Notes: generated by a model not told the origin, from the letters alone. A stretch of 37,962 nt of DNA from Desulfobulbus propionicus (GCA_020720325.1 DYOW01000014.1:1-37962); one strand, 5' to 3'; counted from the stretch's first letter, positions 9,980-20,507 are shown. Program-made: numbers and translations.

Positions 9980-11176
9980 TTAATTGCAGATTTTAGCTAA
10001 TTTTTCAAGAATATTTGCGAATTTATTCTCTTTTTCATCGTAAAACAGTTCTTTTTGCATAAATACCATATCAGCTACAACAGCTGGTTTTTCATTTTGT
10101 TCAGAAAAAATAAGGATAATCTTTCCTTTGTAAATGACATTCAGATTATGCGGAAGTTTATTCTTTGATGTGTCAATTATTAATATATCGTATTTACTGA
10201 TTAAATCAGCTAACCTATCAGAGTTATCCATGAAAAAACATTTAAAACCTTCTCTTTCAGCAATATTTGAAGTTTTTTGGTTATAGAATAAAAAATTTAC
10301 AGGCCAGCTTATTTTTTCAATTATCCTGTGGGCAAGATTTATATTGTTTTTCAGTTCATCAAAACGGTTTTTTTCAGATATATCCGTTATAAATAAAACT
10401 TTTTTCTCGTTTTCTATTAAAGCCCTTTGTTTTACATGGCTGTTAATATCCGTTAAATAAGGCTTTTCTTTTAGTAATTTTGCGATATTTAGAAGATTAA
10501 ATTCATTGCCCTTTGTTTTTAGCTCATCATAAAGGGTATTCATAAAAATAAGGTCAGCAAATGTGTCAACGGAAAAACGGTGTTTTCTCAGATAATATTC
10601 TTCAGGGAGCGCCACCTCCTTAAAGGTAAATAATTCTGGATTTAAGAATATCACAGGGAACTGATGCTCCTTAAGTTCAGGTCTGTTTGCAAGGTCATCT
10701 GCTCTTTGCCACGCCTGCAATCTCGATATTATAATGCCTTCGGTAAGTGGATGATTGCCGGCTTTATCTGGATTAACCCTTATTACCTCGCTTTCAGGAT
10801 TATTTTTTAATTCTTTTATCATAAAATCAAGCATTTCAGATGAAATAACAGGACAATCAGCGCTTATCATAACGCAAATTTCTGCTTTATGATGTTCGCC
10901 AGCCTTTCTTAGCCTTGTTGTAAGCTGGTTAACATCGCCTTCATACCAAAAACATGATATATCATGAGATTTTGCATATTTCCTTAAGGGTTCATTTGCA
11001 TTTTCAGAAGCAGTGGTTATGACAATTTCATCAATTTCAGTGGATTTTTTTAGCTCATCAACAATCCAGTCAAGTATGGTCTTATGTCCTATAAATCTTA
11101 ATTGTTTGGCAGGAAGACGGCTGGAACTGAGCCTTGCCACGACAAAAGCGATGGTTTTATTATTTAATGATGACAT
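9980..11176 (-). CDS. SpsF-family cytidylyltransferase fused to a C-terminal domain, possibly PseG/SpsG-like
   Basis: IAFVVARLSSSRLPAKQLRFIGHKTILDWIV..VMISADCPVI..; extra C-terminal ~150 aa from about KVLFITDISEKNR. Confidence 0.78.
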   Translation of the reverse strand: MSSLNNKTIAFVVARLSSSRLPAKQLRFIGHKTILDWIVDELKKSTEIDEIVITTASENANEPLRKYAKSHDISCFWYEGDVNQLTTRLRKAGEHHKAEICVMISADCPVISSEMLDFMIKELKNNPESEVIRVNPDKAGNHPLTEGIIISRLQAWQRADDLANRPELKEHQFPVIFLNPELFTFKEVALPEEYYLRKHRFSVDTFADLIFMNTLYDELKTKGNEFNLLNIAKLLKEKPYLTDINSHVKQRALIENEKKVLFITDISEKNRFDELKNNINLAHRIIEKISWPVNFLFYNQKTSNIAEREGFKCFFMDNSDRLADLISKYDILIIDTSKNKLPHNLNVIYKGKIILIFSEQNEKPAVVADMVFMQKELFYDEKENKFANILEKLAKICN

Positions 11177-11439
11177 TTTTAATTGTGATAGAGTTTTATT
11201 TATTAATAATCTTAGATTTTATCACATTTTATAATAAAAAACAGCTATCCATGTTAAAATTAAAAAGAGGAACAGTGATATTGCTCCTTATCTCCCTCTG
11301 CAAGTCTCAATAATTAAAAATATTGATTATTTTGCAGTTATATTTAATAATGAGCTTAAAGTTCCGTTATTTGCCTTGTTGCTTAAACTTTCAAATAATT
11401 TTGTCAAATATGAATTCATCATATCACTTGACTTAACAC

Positions 11440-11558
11440 TTAAGGCAACCTCTAAAAATTAGATTGCTTTGCAACAATGTTTCTCGCAATGACAATGTCA
11501 GTCATTGCGAAAGGTAGCGAAGCAATCTCAAAATACATATTTTTAGAGCTACCCTTAA
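11440..11558. repeat. MITE-like inverted-repeat element
   Basis: Imperfect terminal repeats TTAAGGCAACCTCTAAAAA and TTTTTAGAGCTACCCTTAA, with an inner dyad AGATTGCTTTGC..CGCAATGACA / TCATTGCG..GCGAAGCAATCT. Confidence 0.75.
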
Positions 11559-11774
11559 TATTTTTTTTATTAATACATACAAAAGTAAAGCCATAAACAA
11601 ATTATTTTCAGGAAAAAATTCCTTGCCTTCATATTTTTTTGTCTGAATCAGGATTTTCTGGATTAAAAGATAAACAGAATGAGATGGGGATTAATATCCT
11701 GTAAATCTAAAAATACTGTGTATCCTGCAATTATAAATGGCTTTTCTAAGAAGGCCTTAATAACTTAAAACTTC

Positions 11775-12713
11775 CTACACACTCTTTATTGAAAGATAAA
11801 AAAGCCTTTTCATCTCCTGTCTGCCCCGTGTCACGGTATTTAATACAAGGCCGCATACAAGACTTAAAAATGAAAGCACCATTAACCCTGAAACAAGTAT
11901 TGCCGTTGGAAATCTAGGCACAAGTCCGGTCTTAAAATATGTTATAAAAAGAGGGATTGAAAGCGCTATTGAAACAAAGGCAAAAAACAGACCCAGCAAG
12001 GCAAAAAACATTAATGGCCGTTCCTGCTCAAAAAATCTTATTATTGCAAGAAGAATCCTGATTCCGTCTTTGTAGGTGCTTAATTTGCTTACAGAGCCAG
12101 CGGGTCGGGATTTATAGGGGGTGGTCATCTCGCCGATTGGCATCCTTAAACTTAAGGCATGGACAGTAAGTTCTGTCTCGGTTTCAAAACCTGCTGCAAG
12201 GGACGGAAATGATTTGACAAATCTTTTGGAAAATACTCTGTAACCTGAAAGCATATCGCTTGTCGCCTTTCCAAAAAGATAAGTTGCGCAGCCAGTGAGC
12301 ATCATATTGCCAAATCTGTGGCCAGACCTGTATGCTGCCTGTTCCTCAGTGACTCTTGTTCCCACAAGCATATCAAGCTTTTCTGTTATTAGTTTTTCTA
12401 TCATTTTAGGAGCTGAAAAGGCATCATATGTGTCGTCTCCGTCAACCATTATGTATATGTCGGCGTCAACGTCCGAAAACATTCTTCTTACCACATTTCC
12501 CTTTCCCTGATGTGTCTCTGACCTTACCACTGCCCCTGCTTTTAAGGCAACTTCTTTTGTTTTGTCCTTTGAATTATTATCATAGACATAAACAGTTGCC
12601 GTTGGCAAAGCTTTTTTAAAATCCTTCACAACAGTTGCTATTGCAACTTCTTCGTTATAACATGGTATAATAACAGCTATTTCGTATTTGCTGAAATCAA
12701 TTATATTATTCAT
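11775..12713 (-). CDS. Glycosyltransferase family 2, polyprenyl-phosphate glycosyltransferase-like with C-terminal TM segments
   Basis: IAVIIPCYNEEVAIATVVKDF..VYDNNSKDKT..IMVDGDDTYDA; C-terminal hydrophobic helices. Confidence 0.88.
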   Translation of the reverse strand: MNNIIDFSKYEIAVIIPCYNEEVAIATVVKDFKKALPTATVYVYDNNSKDKTKEVALKAGAVVRSETHQGKGNVVRRMFSDVDADIYIMVDGDDTYDAFSAPKMIEKLITEKLDMLVGTRVTEEQAAYRSGHRFGNMMLTGCATYLFGKATSDMLSGYRVFSKRFVKSFPSLAAGFETETELTVHALSLRMPIGEMTTPYKSRPAGSVSKLSTYKDGIRILLAIIRFFEQERPLMFFALLGLFFAFVSIALSIPLFITYFKTGLVPRFPTAILVSGLMVLSFLSLVCGLVLNTVTRGRQEMKRLFYLSIKSV

Positions 12714-14407
12714 TTTTTATAAACCTTGCAGAAATTAAAATGTCTTTGGTTTTTATTATCTCTTTCATCAATATAGAAATCTATTTTGGGTCTGAATTTT
12801 TCACAGCTTGATTTATCAATCTTTAAGTTATAGGCATTAAGCACATCAAGAGTGAGTTCTTTTTCAAGATAGAAAAATATTACATATAAATCTCCTTTAT
12901 GCTTGTTTATTTTTGATTTCATCATCAAATCAAAACCGTTTGGATTATTTTTAGGCCCGGTAAAAAATCCCTGAAGTCTTATGAAAGGTATTTCTTTTGG
13001 GAAAAAGGGAATTATATATGAATCAGGCTCAGAGCCTGCCATTAATATCATGGTTTCTTTGGGTTTCTCTATATATGGAGTAACCACGCCGAAATATTCA
13101 TCTGTCCATTTTGTTCTGCCCCAGTTGGCTGGTTTTATTGTGATAAGAATTAATAAGATTAATATAATGCCTGCAATTCTTCCATATTTGATGTGCATGG
13201 GATTTAAACGGGATGAGAAATAGTCAAGAATAAGCCATATAGCAATGGGCGCGATCATCTCAAAAAGCACAAGATACCTGTAAATTCCAAACATTTTAAG
13301 CCAGAAAAAATAGGTTACTGCGCCAAATATAAAAAATCCAAGCCACAGCCACTGTTTCCCTGCATCAACAAGCGGGTAGGTTCTGATTTTTTTAGAAAAA
13401 AACCTGACAGGCAATAAAATAGCTGCAATGATCAGCAGTGTGTATAAAACTGCAAATCTGATGTCTCTGAAAGGTATTTCTCCCACCTCCATTGGATTAA
13501 ATGTCCAGATAAAGGGCAAAAAAAGCCATTCCCAGATGTTTTCAGGGATAAACCTTATATCCCTGTAATGGGCGATGCTTCCCATCTGAGACTTAAATAT
13601 ATGATTAAAATAAGGGAAAAACGGATTTCCAAATCGTGTCCACATCTCATAAAGCCAATATCCTCCGGAGATAATAATGCCTCCGATAACACCAATTCCA
13701 AATATAAAGGCTTTCCATGTTCCAAGCCAGAAATTCCATTTTTGATCATTTCTTTTAAGGGCATAATGTGAAAGACAAAGCCCCATGCAAAAAATCACTG
13801 ATGTCTGCTTAAAACCTGCGGAAATACCAGCAAGAATGCCGGCGCAAAATGTAAAAAAATCATAAAATTTGGGACTTTCATAGATTCTTTTGTTGATTTC
13901 AAGGGTGATAAGAAATGAAGATAATACAAAAAGGCTTAAAATATTGTCGCTAAACATTGTTCCTATCTCGCCAAAATGCCCGCCCCCCAGAATGCCTGCA
14001 ATGGAAAGCCCCGCGGCAATAAAAAATGCCTTTTTATCATCTCTTTCAAGAATAAGCCTTTTTGCAATAAAATAAGTGATAAGGATATTTACGCCCTGAA
14101 TTGTTCCAAGAATAAATGATACAAGAATTGGCTTCAGGTAGGTTGCCATGTAATAGAAAGGCACATAGAGCAAAGGATTATAAAAATTTGGGGTATGTGC
14201 AGGCACAATATCAAAACCCATTCTGTCATTTAAGAGAGAATAGGGAATATAATAGTGATAATTTCTCAGGTCCCAGTTGATGTCCTGTCCAAGAATAATT
14301 GCAACTAATCCCACAAAGAATGGAGCAAGAATAAAAAATAGCTTCTTCATCAGTTTGAACTGATGATTAGTTATATTGCCTGTTAGGTTAATGACCTTGT
14401 TTGCCAT
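12710..14407 (-). CDS. Polytopic membrane protein, probable GT-C type glycosyltransferase or mannosyltransferase-like
   Basis: Many predicted TM segments; start overlaps the adjacent GT2 gene; NWDLRNYHYYIPYSLL near the N-terminus. Confidence 0.65.
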   Translation of the reverse strand: MANKVINLTGNITNHQFKLMKKLFFILAPFFVGLVAIILGQDINWDLRNYHYYIPYSLLNDRMGFDIVPAHTPNFYNPLLYVPFYYMATYLKPILVSFILGTIQGVNILITYFIAKRLILERDDKKAFFIAAGLSIAGILGGGHFGEIGTMFSDNILSLFVLSSFLITLEINKRIYESPKFYDFFTFCAGILAGISAGFKQTSVIFCMGLCLSHYALKRNDQKWNFWLGTWKAFIFGIGVIGGIIISGGYWLYEMWTRFGNPFFPYFNHIFKSQMGSIAHYRDIRFIPENIWEWLFLPFIWTFNPMEVGEIPFRDIRFAVLYTLLIIAAILLPVRFFSKKIRTYPLVDAGKQWLWLGFFIFGAVTYFFWLKMFGIYRYLVLFEMIAPIAIWLILDYFSSRLNPMHIKYGRIAGIILILLILITIKPANWGRTKWTDEYFGVVTPYIEKPKETMILMAGSEPDSYIIPFFPKEIPFIRLQGFFTGPKNNPNGFDLMMKSKINKHKGDLYVIFFYLEKELTLDVLNAYNLKIDKSSCEKFRPKIDFYIDERDNKNQRHFNFCKVYKK

Positions 14408-14499
14408 AAATTATAGGAACTGATTTTATATTCTTTTTATTTTTTGTCAAAAGATTTTTTTGTGAGTGGGGTTTAATAAAAGTTTTCTGGAAAGATTTT

Positions 14500-15444
14500 T
14501 TAATCACATAGTGTAAATATCTGCTTAGGCTTGACAGGTGATTGTATTAGATACCAGATTCCAAGCTCGTGACATTCACTGCAAATAGACTGGCATCGTT
14601 TTTTAGCCGCAATTTCTTCAGTAGTAAGGTCAAAAATACTTCCTATTGAATAATCTTTATGACTTTTATCCACAAGGCAGCAGGTAAGAACATTGCATTC
14701 TTCATCAATATTTAAAAAATTAAATTGTGGACATGAAGATACAGGCAACCCGGAATTTCTCAATTCTTCTTTTTTTTCATTTATATGAAACAAAAATAAA
14801 TTTTGAGAGGCAAGTTTAAGCTTTTCGTAATCCATCTCGGAACAAAGATAATTTCGGTATTCCTCCCAGTCGGCAATGTACGCAAGCCCTGCATCCAGTA
14901 TTATACCGTTTTGTCTGGCAAATAATATTGCAGGTTCTATTTCATGCATATTAAACTGATAAATATGATATGATATTCTTGCTATGCCTCTAAAACCGCA
15001 TTGCCTGAAATTCTGCATCATATTTGTGATATTTGATATTATTTTCTCAAAATTAAAACCATGCGCTCTTGAATAAGATTTCTGACTGAAACCTGACATG
15101 GATATTATAATTTCTCTCAGATTTCTAAGAGCTAAAGGTTGGTCAAAAAAAACAGGTCTTGACGCATTGGTGCTTAAGCCAAAAGACAGTTCTTTTTTAT
15201 TTAATATTTCAACTATTTCCTTGAACTGAGGATGCAAAAAAGGCTCTCCCCAGCTAAACAGTTTTATAACAGTCTGAGGGCTTAGCAAACCGATTTCCTG
15301 TAAACGGTCGAGGGCTTTTTCAAAAAGCTCAGGCTTAATAAATCCACCTGTGTCAATATGCTGCCTATTTTTTCTGCCTGTTGCACACCAGGGACAAAGA
15401 GCATTGCATTTACCTGAAATTTCAAAATATATTATGGGATACAT
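14500..15444 (-). CDS. Radical SAM protein
   Basis: YFEISGKCNALCPWCATG (CxxxCxxC); SWGEPFLHPQFKEIV; additional C-terminal cysteines. Confidence 0.88.
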   Translation of the reverse strand: MYPIIYFEISGKCNALCPWCATGRKNRQHIDTGGFIKPELFEKALDRLQEIGLLSPQTVIKLFSWGEPFLHPQFKEIVEILNKKELSFGLSTNASRPVFFDQPLALRNLREIIISMSGFSQKSYSRAHGFNFEKIISNITNMMQNFRQCGFRGIARISYHIYQFNMHEIEPAILFARQNGIILDAGLAYIADWEEYRNYLCSEMDYEKLKLASQNLFLFHINEKKEELRNSGLPVSSCPQFNFLNIDEECNVLTCCLVDKSHKDYSIGSIFDLTTEEIAAKKRCQSICSECHELGIWYLIQSPVKPKQIFTLCD

Positions 15445-15477
15445 TTTATTTTCCTCGATTTTTTCAATTATAAAAAT

Positions 15478-16482
15478 TTACTTATTTTCAAAAACTCCAA
15501 AATCACTCTGATGACCCGTTGGAAAGGCATTCCATACAGTGGAAAATTGATACCTGGCTGGGTTATAAAGATTTTCAGGGGTTAACGGCTCACAGAATTT
15601 GCCTGAAACCAAATCATTTCTTACATAAAAGGCATTTGAGCCGGTTATATTGGTTCCAACAAGCGCATAACCTTTTTTTTCAGCCATTATAGTCATTGAA
15701 GAAAGAGAAGCCCCGAAATAGGAAGTTCCGCTCCACTTGAATTCCGGGTTATATTTCATAATCCATTTTATTGGCGGGGGAAATTTTGCATTATATTCAA
15801 TGACAACAACCCTTGGTCTTAAATTTGCTATAGCCTCAAACACATAATAATCATTTCCGTCAATATCTATGGAAATAATATCTATTTCTTCTGGAAGAGC
15901 AAGCTCTGATATTATCTGATTTATATTCTCCCGTGAAACAAAGGCTTGGAATGCCCTTAGTTTTTCGGTTGATATTGCGGGCGCAAATTTACTCATAATG
16001 AAATTTATATTATTCTGGCTGCCATCAAGCCATACGCCTTCCCATCCCTGATTTAACAAAAGATGTGTATTATTTTCAAGTCCTATTTCCACGCCAAATT
16101 CAAAAAAAATCCTGTTTGTAGCTCCAATTCTGTTAAATATTTCATGTATTATTCCATCTTCTTCGTTTTGTGAAAAACACTTAAAACCATATTTTTCAAG
16201 TCTTAAGGTGTTATCATATTTCTTGTCAGATAAAATCTGATTAATATAAAATTGCTGTTGTGAAGCTGCTATATATCTGGAAAGCTGGTTATTTCTTGAA
16301 ATTTCATCCCTGAGATTAACCAGCAATCCCTCTGTTCTTATATTTGAAAAAAGTATAAAAACTTCCTGTGAAAGATAGCCTGCATTCATTAATTTGACAC
16401 ATTCCTTTTCTGCGGCGCTAAAATTGCCGGAAACATAAAAGTTCATGAGATTTGTGAACTCAGCCGGAAAATTTGTATTCAT
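15478..16482 (-). CDS. FkbM-like/SAM methyltransferase-fold protein
   Basis: IFFEFGVEIGLENNTHLLLNQGWEGVWLDGS..EIDIISIDIDGNDYYVFEAI..PRVVVIEYNAKFP. Confidence 0.65.
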   Translation of the reverse strand: MNTNFPAEFTNLMNFYVSGNFSAAEKECVKLMNAGYLSQEVFILFSNIRTEGLLVNLRDEISRNNQLSRYIAASQQQFYINQILSDKKYDNTLRLEKYGFKCFSQNEEDGIIHEIFNRIGATNRIFFEFGVEIGLENNTHLLLNQGWEGVWLDGSQNNINFIMSKFAPAISTEKLRAFQAFVSRENINQIISELALPEEIDIISIDIDGNDYYVFEAIANLRPRVVVIEYNAKFPPPIKWIMKYNPEFKWSGTSYFGASLSSMTIMAEKKGYALVGTNITGSNAFYVRNDLVSGKFCEPLTPENLYNPARYQFSTVWNAFPTGHQSDFGVFENK

Positions 16483-16502
16483 GTTTGTTTAATCCTTTTA
16501 AG

Positions 16503-17270
16503 CTATATTTTTTGCATTCCCTGAACAGTGACATTTAATTCAGAAGGGATACAAAAATTGTTGATTGATACAATATTGCCAAATATGTTTTCTTGATTGC
16601 CATAATAATTATTGGGGTTAAATAAAGGCGGTGTATGAACATACATATTATAATTAAGACTTTTTATGGCATTTATAAGCGCGTCTGATTTTTCCCTTCT
16701 GTCGTTTTCAACGTACATAATAGGTCTGAATTGTTTTATTGTGTTTTCAGCGCCTTTGATGACATCAAACTCCATGCCTTCCACGTCAATCTTAATGAAA
16801 TGACAGCAAGAAAGATTTAACGAATCTATGGTGATAACCTCAACTTCTTCGCCTGATTCGCAATTTTGTATTGGAATACCACCGAAATTACCAAAATTTG
16901 AATAATTAATGGGAGGTATATTAATTTTTCCGTTTTCTTTGCCGACTGCCTTTTTTATACAATACACATTGGGCAAACTGTTAAGCGCCATATTGCCTGC
17001 AAGGGTTTGAAAAATAAGTCTTTGTGGCTCAAAGGCATAGACAAGACCGTGCGGGGCAACTGCCTTGGCAAAAAACAAGGTGAAAGTCCCGATATTTGCC
17101 CCTATGTCAAGGACAACAATATTGGGCTTCATTAAATTTCTAAATAGGTCAATCTCACCCTCTGAATATTCTCCGTATAATTCAAGACCTCTGCCAATAT
17201 AAATATCAAACTGGTTATATATAAGCAATCCGTGTTTTGTCTGTTTAAATTTATTAAATTGAGTGGTCAT
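16503..17270 (-). CDS. FkbM family methyltransferase
   Basis: VVLDIGANIGTFTLFFAKAVAPHGLVYAFEPQ..CHFIKIDVEGMEFDVIKGAENTI..RPIMYVEND. Confidence 0.9.
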   Translation of the reverse strand: MTTQFNKFKQTKHGLLIYNQFDIYIGRGLELYGEYSEGEIDLFRNLMKPNIVVLDIGANIGTFTLFFAKAVAPHGLVYAFEPQRLIFQTLAGNMALNSLPNVYCIKKAVGKENGKINIPPINYSNFGNFGGIPIQNCESGEEVEVITIDSLNLSCCHFIKIDVEGMEFDVIKGAENTIKQFRPIMYVENDRREKSDALINAIKSLNYNMYVHTPPLFNPNNYYGNQENIFGNIVSINNFCIPSELNVTVQGMQKI

Positions 17271-17394
17271 TTTTTTCCTTTTTATAAATTTACATTTTGT
17301 TAATGCAATAAAATATCTATTAATAAAAGCATTCCTGAAGAAACTGATTGTTTAATACCCATATATCCTCTTTCGGTATGCTATAATGTATAGA

Positions 17395-17619
17395 CTAGAA
17401 ATTTGTTGTTTTTTTATCTATGTTTTTTGAAAACTTTATTATGTCAACAATATCTTTTTTGGAATAATTAGATAGCAACCAGTTTATTTCCTTTTCACTT
17501 CCAAATTTTAGAATTCTATCTATGATAATCTTTTTATCTTTTAGCATATCCAATTCTTTAAAATTCATATCCCAAAAAAGATATGCCGGCAATATTTTTT
17601 TTATGTCTGTTATTCCCAT
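17395..17619 (-). CDS. Small hypothetical protein (DUF6922-like)
   Basis: LPAYLFWDMNFKELDMLKDKKIIIDRILKFGSEKEINWLL. Confidence 0.5.
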   Translation of the reverse strand: MGITDIKKILPAYLFWDMNFKELDMLKDKKIIIDRILKFGSEKEINWLLSNYSKKDIVDIIKFSKNIDKKTTNF

Positions 17620-17665
17620 ATCTTTGCGTCAATAAAAATAAATTTTACATAATTATTAGATTTTA

Positions 17666-18046
17666 TTATATGTTTTTTTGTATTTCAAAAGGGTTTAATA
17701 TTTCAACCTCAAAAAATTTAAAATCGTCTAAATTTCTTGTAACAAGTATCAAATTGTTTACCTGTGCAGTTGAAAGGATAATGTTATCTGGCAATCTAAT
17801 TTTTTTTAATTTTCTATTCTTAACTGCATTAATGGCAATTTTTTGGTTCACATCTAAAATATTAAATTTTTCTAAAAGTTTTTTAACCAGAAACTCTTCC
17901 TCTTCGGAAAACTCAAACGAAAGAACTTCAATATATGTAATTTGAGATATCGCGCAATCTGCCTGCGAATCAACAAGAAATCTCGTAGCTATAGGCTCAT
18001 TATTAAGGTGATAAATAATGATATTTGAGTCTACAAGATATTTCAT
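17666..18046 (-). CDS. PIN-domain (VapC-like) ribonuclease toxin
   Basis: KYLVDSNIIIYHLN..SQITYIEVLSF..LPDNIILSTAQVNNLILVTRNLDDF; overlaps the upstream antitoxin gene. Confidence 0.88.
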   Translation of the reverse strand: MKYLVDSNIIIYHLNNEPIATRFLVDSQADCAISQITYIEVLSFEFSEEEEFLVKKLLEKFNILDVNQKIAINAVKNRKLKKIRLPDNIILSTAQVNNLILVTRNLDDFKFFEVEILNPFEIQKNI

Positions 18047-18276
18047 TCATCATCCCATTCGCTTCTAATCTGATTCTGCCACTTTAACGGATCAATATTT
18101 TTATCAGCGAGCATGCCTGCTGTTTTTAAAAAAATATTTTCATTCACATCTTGTTTACTATCCTTGTTGGTTAAATCAAATGGAAGTATCAAAATTTCCA
18201 CATCAGTATTAATATATTCTTTAGGTATATATAAAGTATAAACCTCGCTTTGAGGTCTGATAATTTTTCTAATCAT
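18043..18276 (-). CDS. Antitoxin partner of the PIN toxin
   Basis: 77 aa ORF overlapping the PIN gene start by 4 nt. Confidence 0.65.
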   Translation of the reverse strand: MIRKIIRPQSEVYTLYIPKEYINTDVEILILPFDLTNKDSKQDVNENIFLKTAGMLADKNIDPLKWQNQIRSEWDDE

Positions 18277-18290
18277 ACATTACCTTCTTC

Positions 18291-18872
18291 TTACTCCCAT
18301 ATATTTCCAATTTCAAGCTCATCATTAAGCGCCTGGCTTTTAATTATTCCTGTTGTTATGACGCTTGAAAAAAGCTCGTATCTCATATTCTTAATTATGT
18401 AATTTTCAAGGATTTTTTCATCAGGATAGGCAACCCAGAACTCATTGATATTAAATTTTTCATAAATAGTCTTTTTAACCTGCAAATCCCTGCGGGTGGT
18501 TGACGGAGAGATTATCTCAACCACCATATCAGGAGCGCCAAAAAGCCCGCGTCTTTGAATTATTTTTCTATTATCATTAGAAATATAAATTATATCCGGC
18601 TGCAATACATTTGTTTTGGAAAGCACAACATCAAGGGGTGAAAAAAGGATTTCGCCTATACTTTTTTCATTCACATAGTTTTGCAAAATAAATCCTAATT
18701 TTGACTGAATTTTCTGATGAATATAAAGAGGCGATGGTGACATCCATAATTCTCCTTCAATAACTTCATAACGTTTATCGTCATCAAGCTTGTAATAGTC
18801 GCTGTATGTCCAGATTTGTTTTTTATGAATACTGGAATTGATTTGAGGTTGTGACAAGGTATGTGCTAACAT
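18291..18872 (-). CDS. Uma2 (DUF820) family protein, PD-(D/E)xK nuclease fold
   Basis: YEVIEGELWMSPSP..LQPDIIYI..GAPDMVVEIISPSTTRRDLQVKKTIYEKFNINEFWVAYP. Confidence 0.9.
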   Translation of the reverse strand: MLAHTLSQPQINSSIHKKQIWTYSDYYKLDDDKRYEVIEGELWMSPSPLYIHQKIQSKLGFILQNYVNEKSIGEILFSPLDVVLSKTNVLQPDIIYISNDNRKIIQRRGLFGAPDMVVEIISPSTTRRDLQVKKTIYEKFNINEFWVAYPDEKILENYIIKNMRYELFSSVITTGIIKSQALNDELEIGNIWE

Positions 18873-18926
18873 AAACTTAGAATATTACCTCCTTTTATGT
18901 ATAGACAACGAGAAAACTTATTTAAG

Positions 18927-19023
18927 TAAGCTCTGATTAAATATTTCCCCTCACCCTAACCCTCTCCCACAAGGTGAGAGGGAAATCTTCCCTCACTTGA
19001 TGGGAGGAGATTAAGGGGAGGGC
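18927..19023. repeat. Dispersed repeat, copy A
   Basis: TAAGCTCTGATTA..CCCCTCACCCTAACCCTCTCCCACAAGG; same block at 37886-37962. Confidence 0.8.
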
Positions 19024-19098
19024 GCTATAATTTTAAATTACTTTTGTCTGAATTAAGACTTTACTTAATTTTATCAAGTTTATAATTAAAGGTCAAAT

Positions 19099-20490
19099 TT
19101 AATTTTTTGCGTCCTTTGGCTTTTGATAAACTGCTGTTTTTAATGGATTATCAAATTTTAAGCCCATCTTTGCCGCAAGCTCTTTTAATCCATCCACAAC
19201 CATGTTATAAAATTCATCCGAAGGGATCTTTGTCATGTTTATATGAAAATCCTGCCTGTCCCCTGCCTGCAAGAGATATTCAACTTCATCAGTTATAAAA
19301 CCATTTTCCTTTGCATATTCATACATAGGTGTTCCCGGAAGAGGCTGTAAAAAGCCAACACTTGGATATATACGGCATCTGTCGCACATATCAATGGTCA
19401 TTTTTATTGATTCAGGGGTTTCCTGAGGGTATCCGAAAATTATGCTTGTAAAGGGTGTTAGACCGCCTTCATGAAGAGCGTCGCAATGTTCAACTATTTT
19501 GTCAAGATTGATTCTTTTATTCATTGCCTGAAGTATTTCAGGACTTGCATTTTCAATGGAAAAATTAATATGCTTGCAACCAACAGACTTCATTTTTCTA
19601 ATCAAATCAACATCATTTTTACTGAATAAATCTCCCCTTGAAGACGCTGCCCAGCTTATTCTAAAAGGCAGTTCCTCAAGCTTCATAACAAGCCTTTCCG
19701 CTGTCTGGGTATTTGGAAAAGACAATTCATCCCAAAAATAAATATATGTCGCATGAAATTCATAATATAACCTTTTAAATTCATTAAAAATTGCCTCTTC
19801 TGAATATCTCCTGTACCTGTCTCCTTTAAAAACATGGTAACAGAATGTGCAGTTAAATGGACATCCCCTTGCGGAATTTAATGGGAAAACCACTGATTCT
19901 TCGGCTTCTTCAAGGACAGGTCTGACCATGCCTTCGTTATATTTTTTTATATTAAAAATCTCCCAGTCAGGAAAACCTATTTCATCGAGGTTTTGGATAA
20001 CCTGCCTTTTGTTTGTATGGATAATCTCACTGTTTTCCTCAAAAACTATGCCGTCAACTTCAGAAAGCTGCATTGAATTTTTTATTAAGGAATCAAGAAG
20101 CTCAACGATTGTGACATCACCTTCACCCATAACGCCAATATCCACTTTGGTGTTTTTAAGCAAAATTTCAGGAATTGATGTTGACACGGAATTTCCAGCT
20201 ATAACCACTGCATCGCTATTATGTTTTTTTATAATATCAGCAATATCCCTTATTAATCTGAAAGCTGTGACTATGGCGCCAACTCCAAAGATATCATAAT
20301 GATTCCCGCTTAAAAAATCATTCAGGTCATCAACTGTGAGATTATCAGCGTCCATGTCGTATAAATCAAACTCATATCCGGCATTTTTAACAGCCTTTAA
20401 TATGCAGGCAAGACCAACAGGTGGGAATTTTCTTTTTGCATTAAGTCTCAGACACGGATTTATAAAAAGAATTTTTTTATTTTGTTGCAT
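19099..20490 (-). CDS. B12-binding domain radical SAM protein
   Basis: KKILFINPCLRLNAKRKFPPVGLACILKAVK (B12-binding-like N-terminus); RGCPFNCTFCYHVFKGDRYRR (CxxxCxxC). Confidence 0.92.
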   Translation of the reverse strand: MQQNKKILFINPCLRLNAKRKFPPVGLACILKAVKNAGYEFDLYDMDADNLTVDDLNDFLSGNHYDIFGVGAIVTAFRLIRDIADIIKKHNSDAVVIAGNSVSTSIPEILLKNTKVDIGVMGEGDVTIVELLDSLIKNSMQLSEVDGIVFEENSEIIHTNKRQVIQNLDEIGFPDWEIFNIKKYNEGMVRPVLEEAEESVVFPLNSARGCPFNCTFCYHVFKGDRYRRYSEEAIFNEFKRLYYEFHATYIYFWDELSFPNTQTAERLVMKLEELPFRISWAASSRGDLFSKNDVDLIRKMKSVGCKHINFSIENASPEILQAMNKRINLDKIVEHCDALHEGGLTPFTSIIFGYPQETPESIKMTIDMCDRCRIYPSVGFLQPLPGTPMYEYAKENGFITDEVEYLLQAGDRQDFHINMTKIPSDEFYNMVVDGLKELAAKMGLKFDNPLKTAVYQKPKDAKN

Positions 20491-20507
20491 TTGCTCCTCT
20501 TTTTATT

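Noticed and set aside
19847-20299. Plus-strand 150-aa ORF
   Set aside because: Antisense to the B12-radical SAM gene; no motif support
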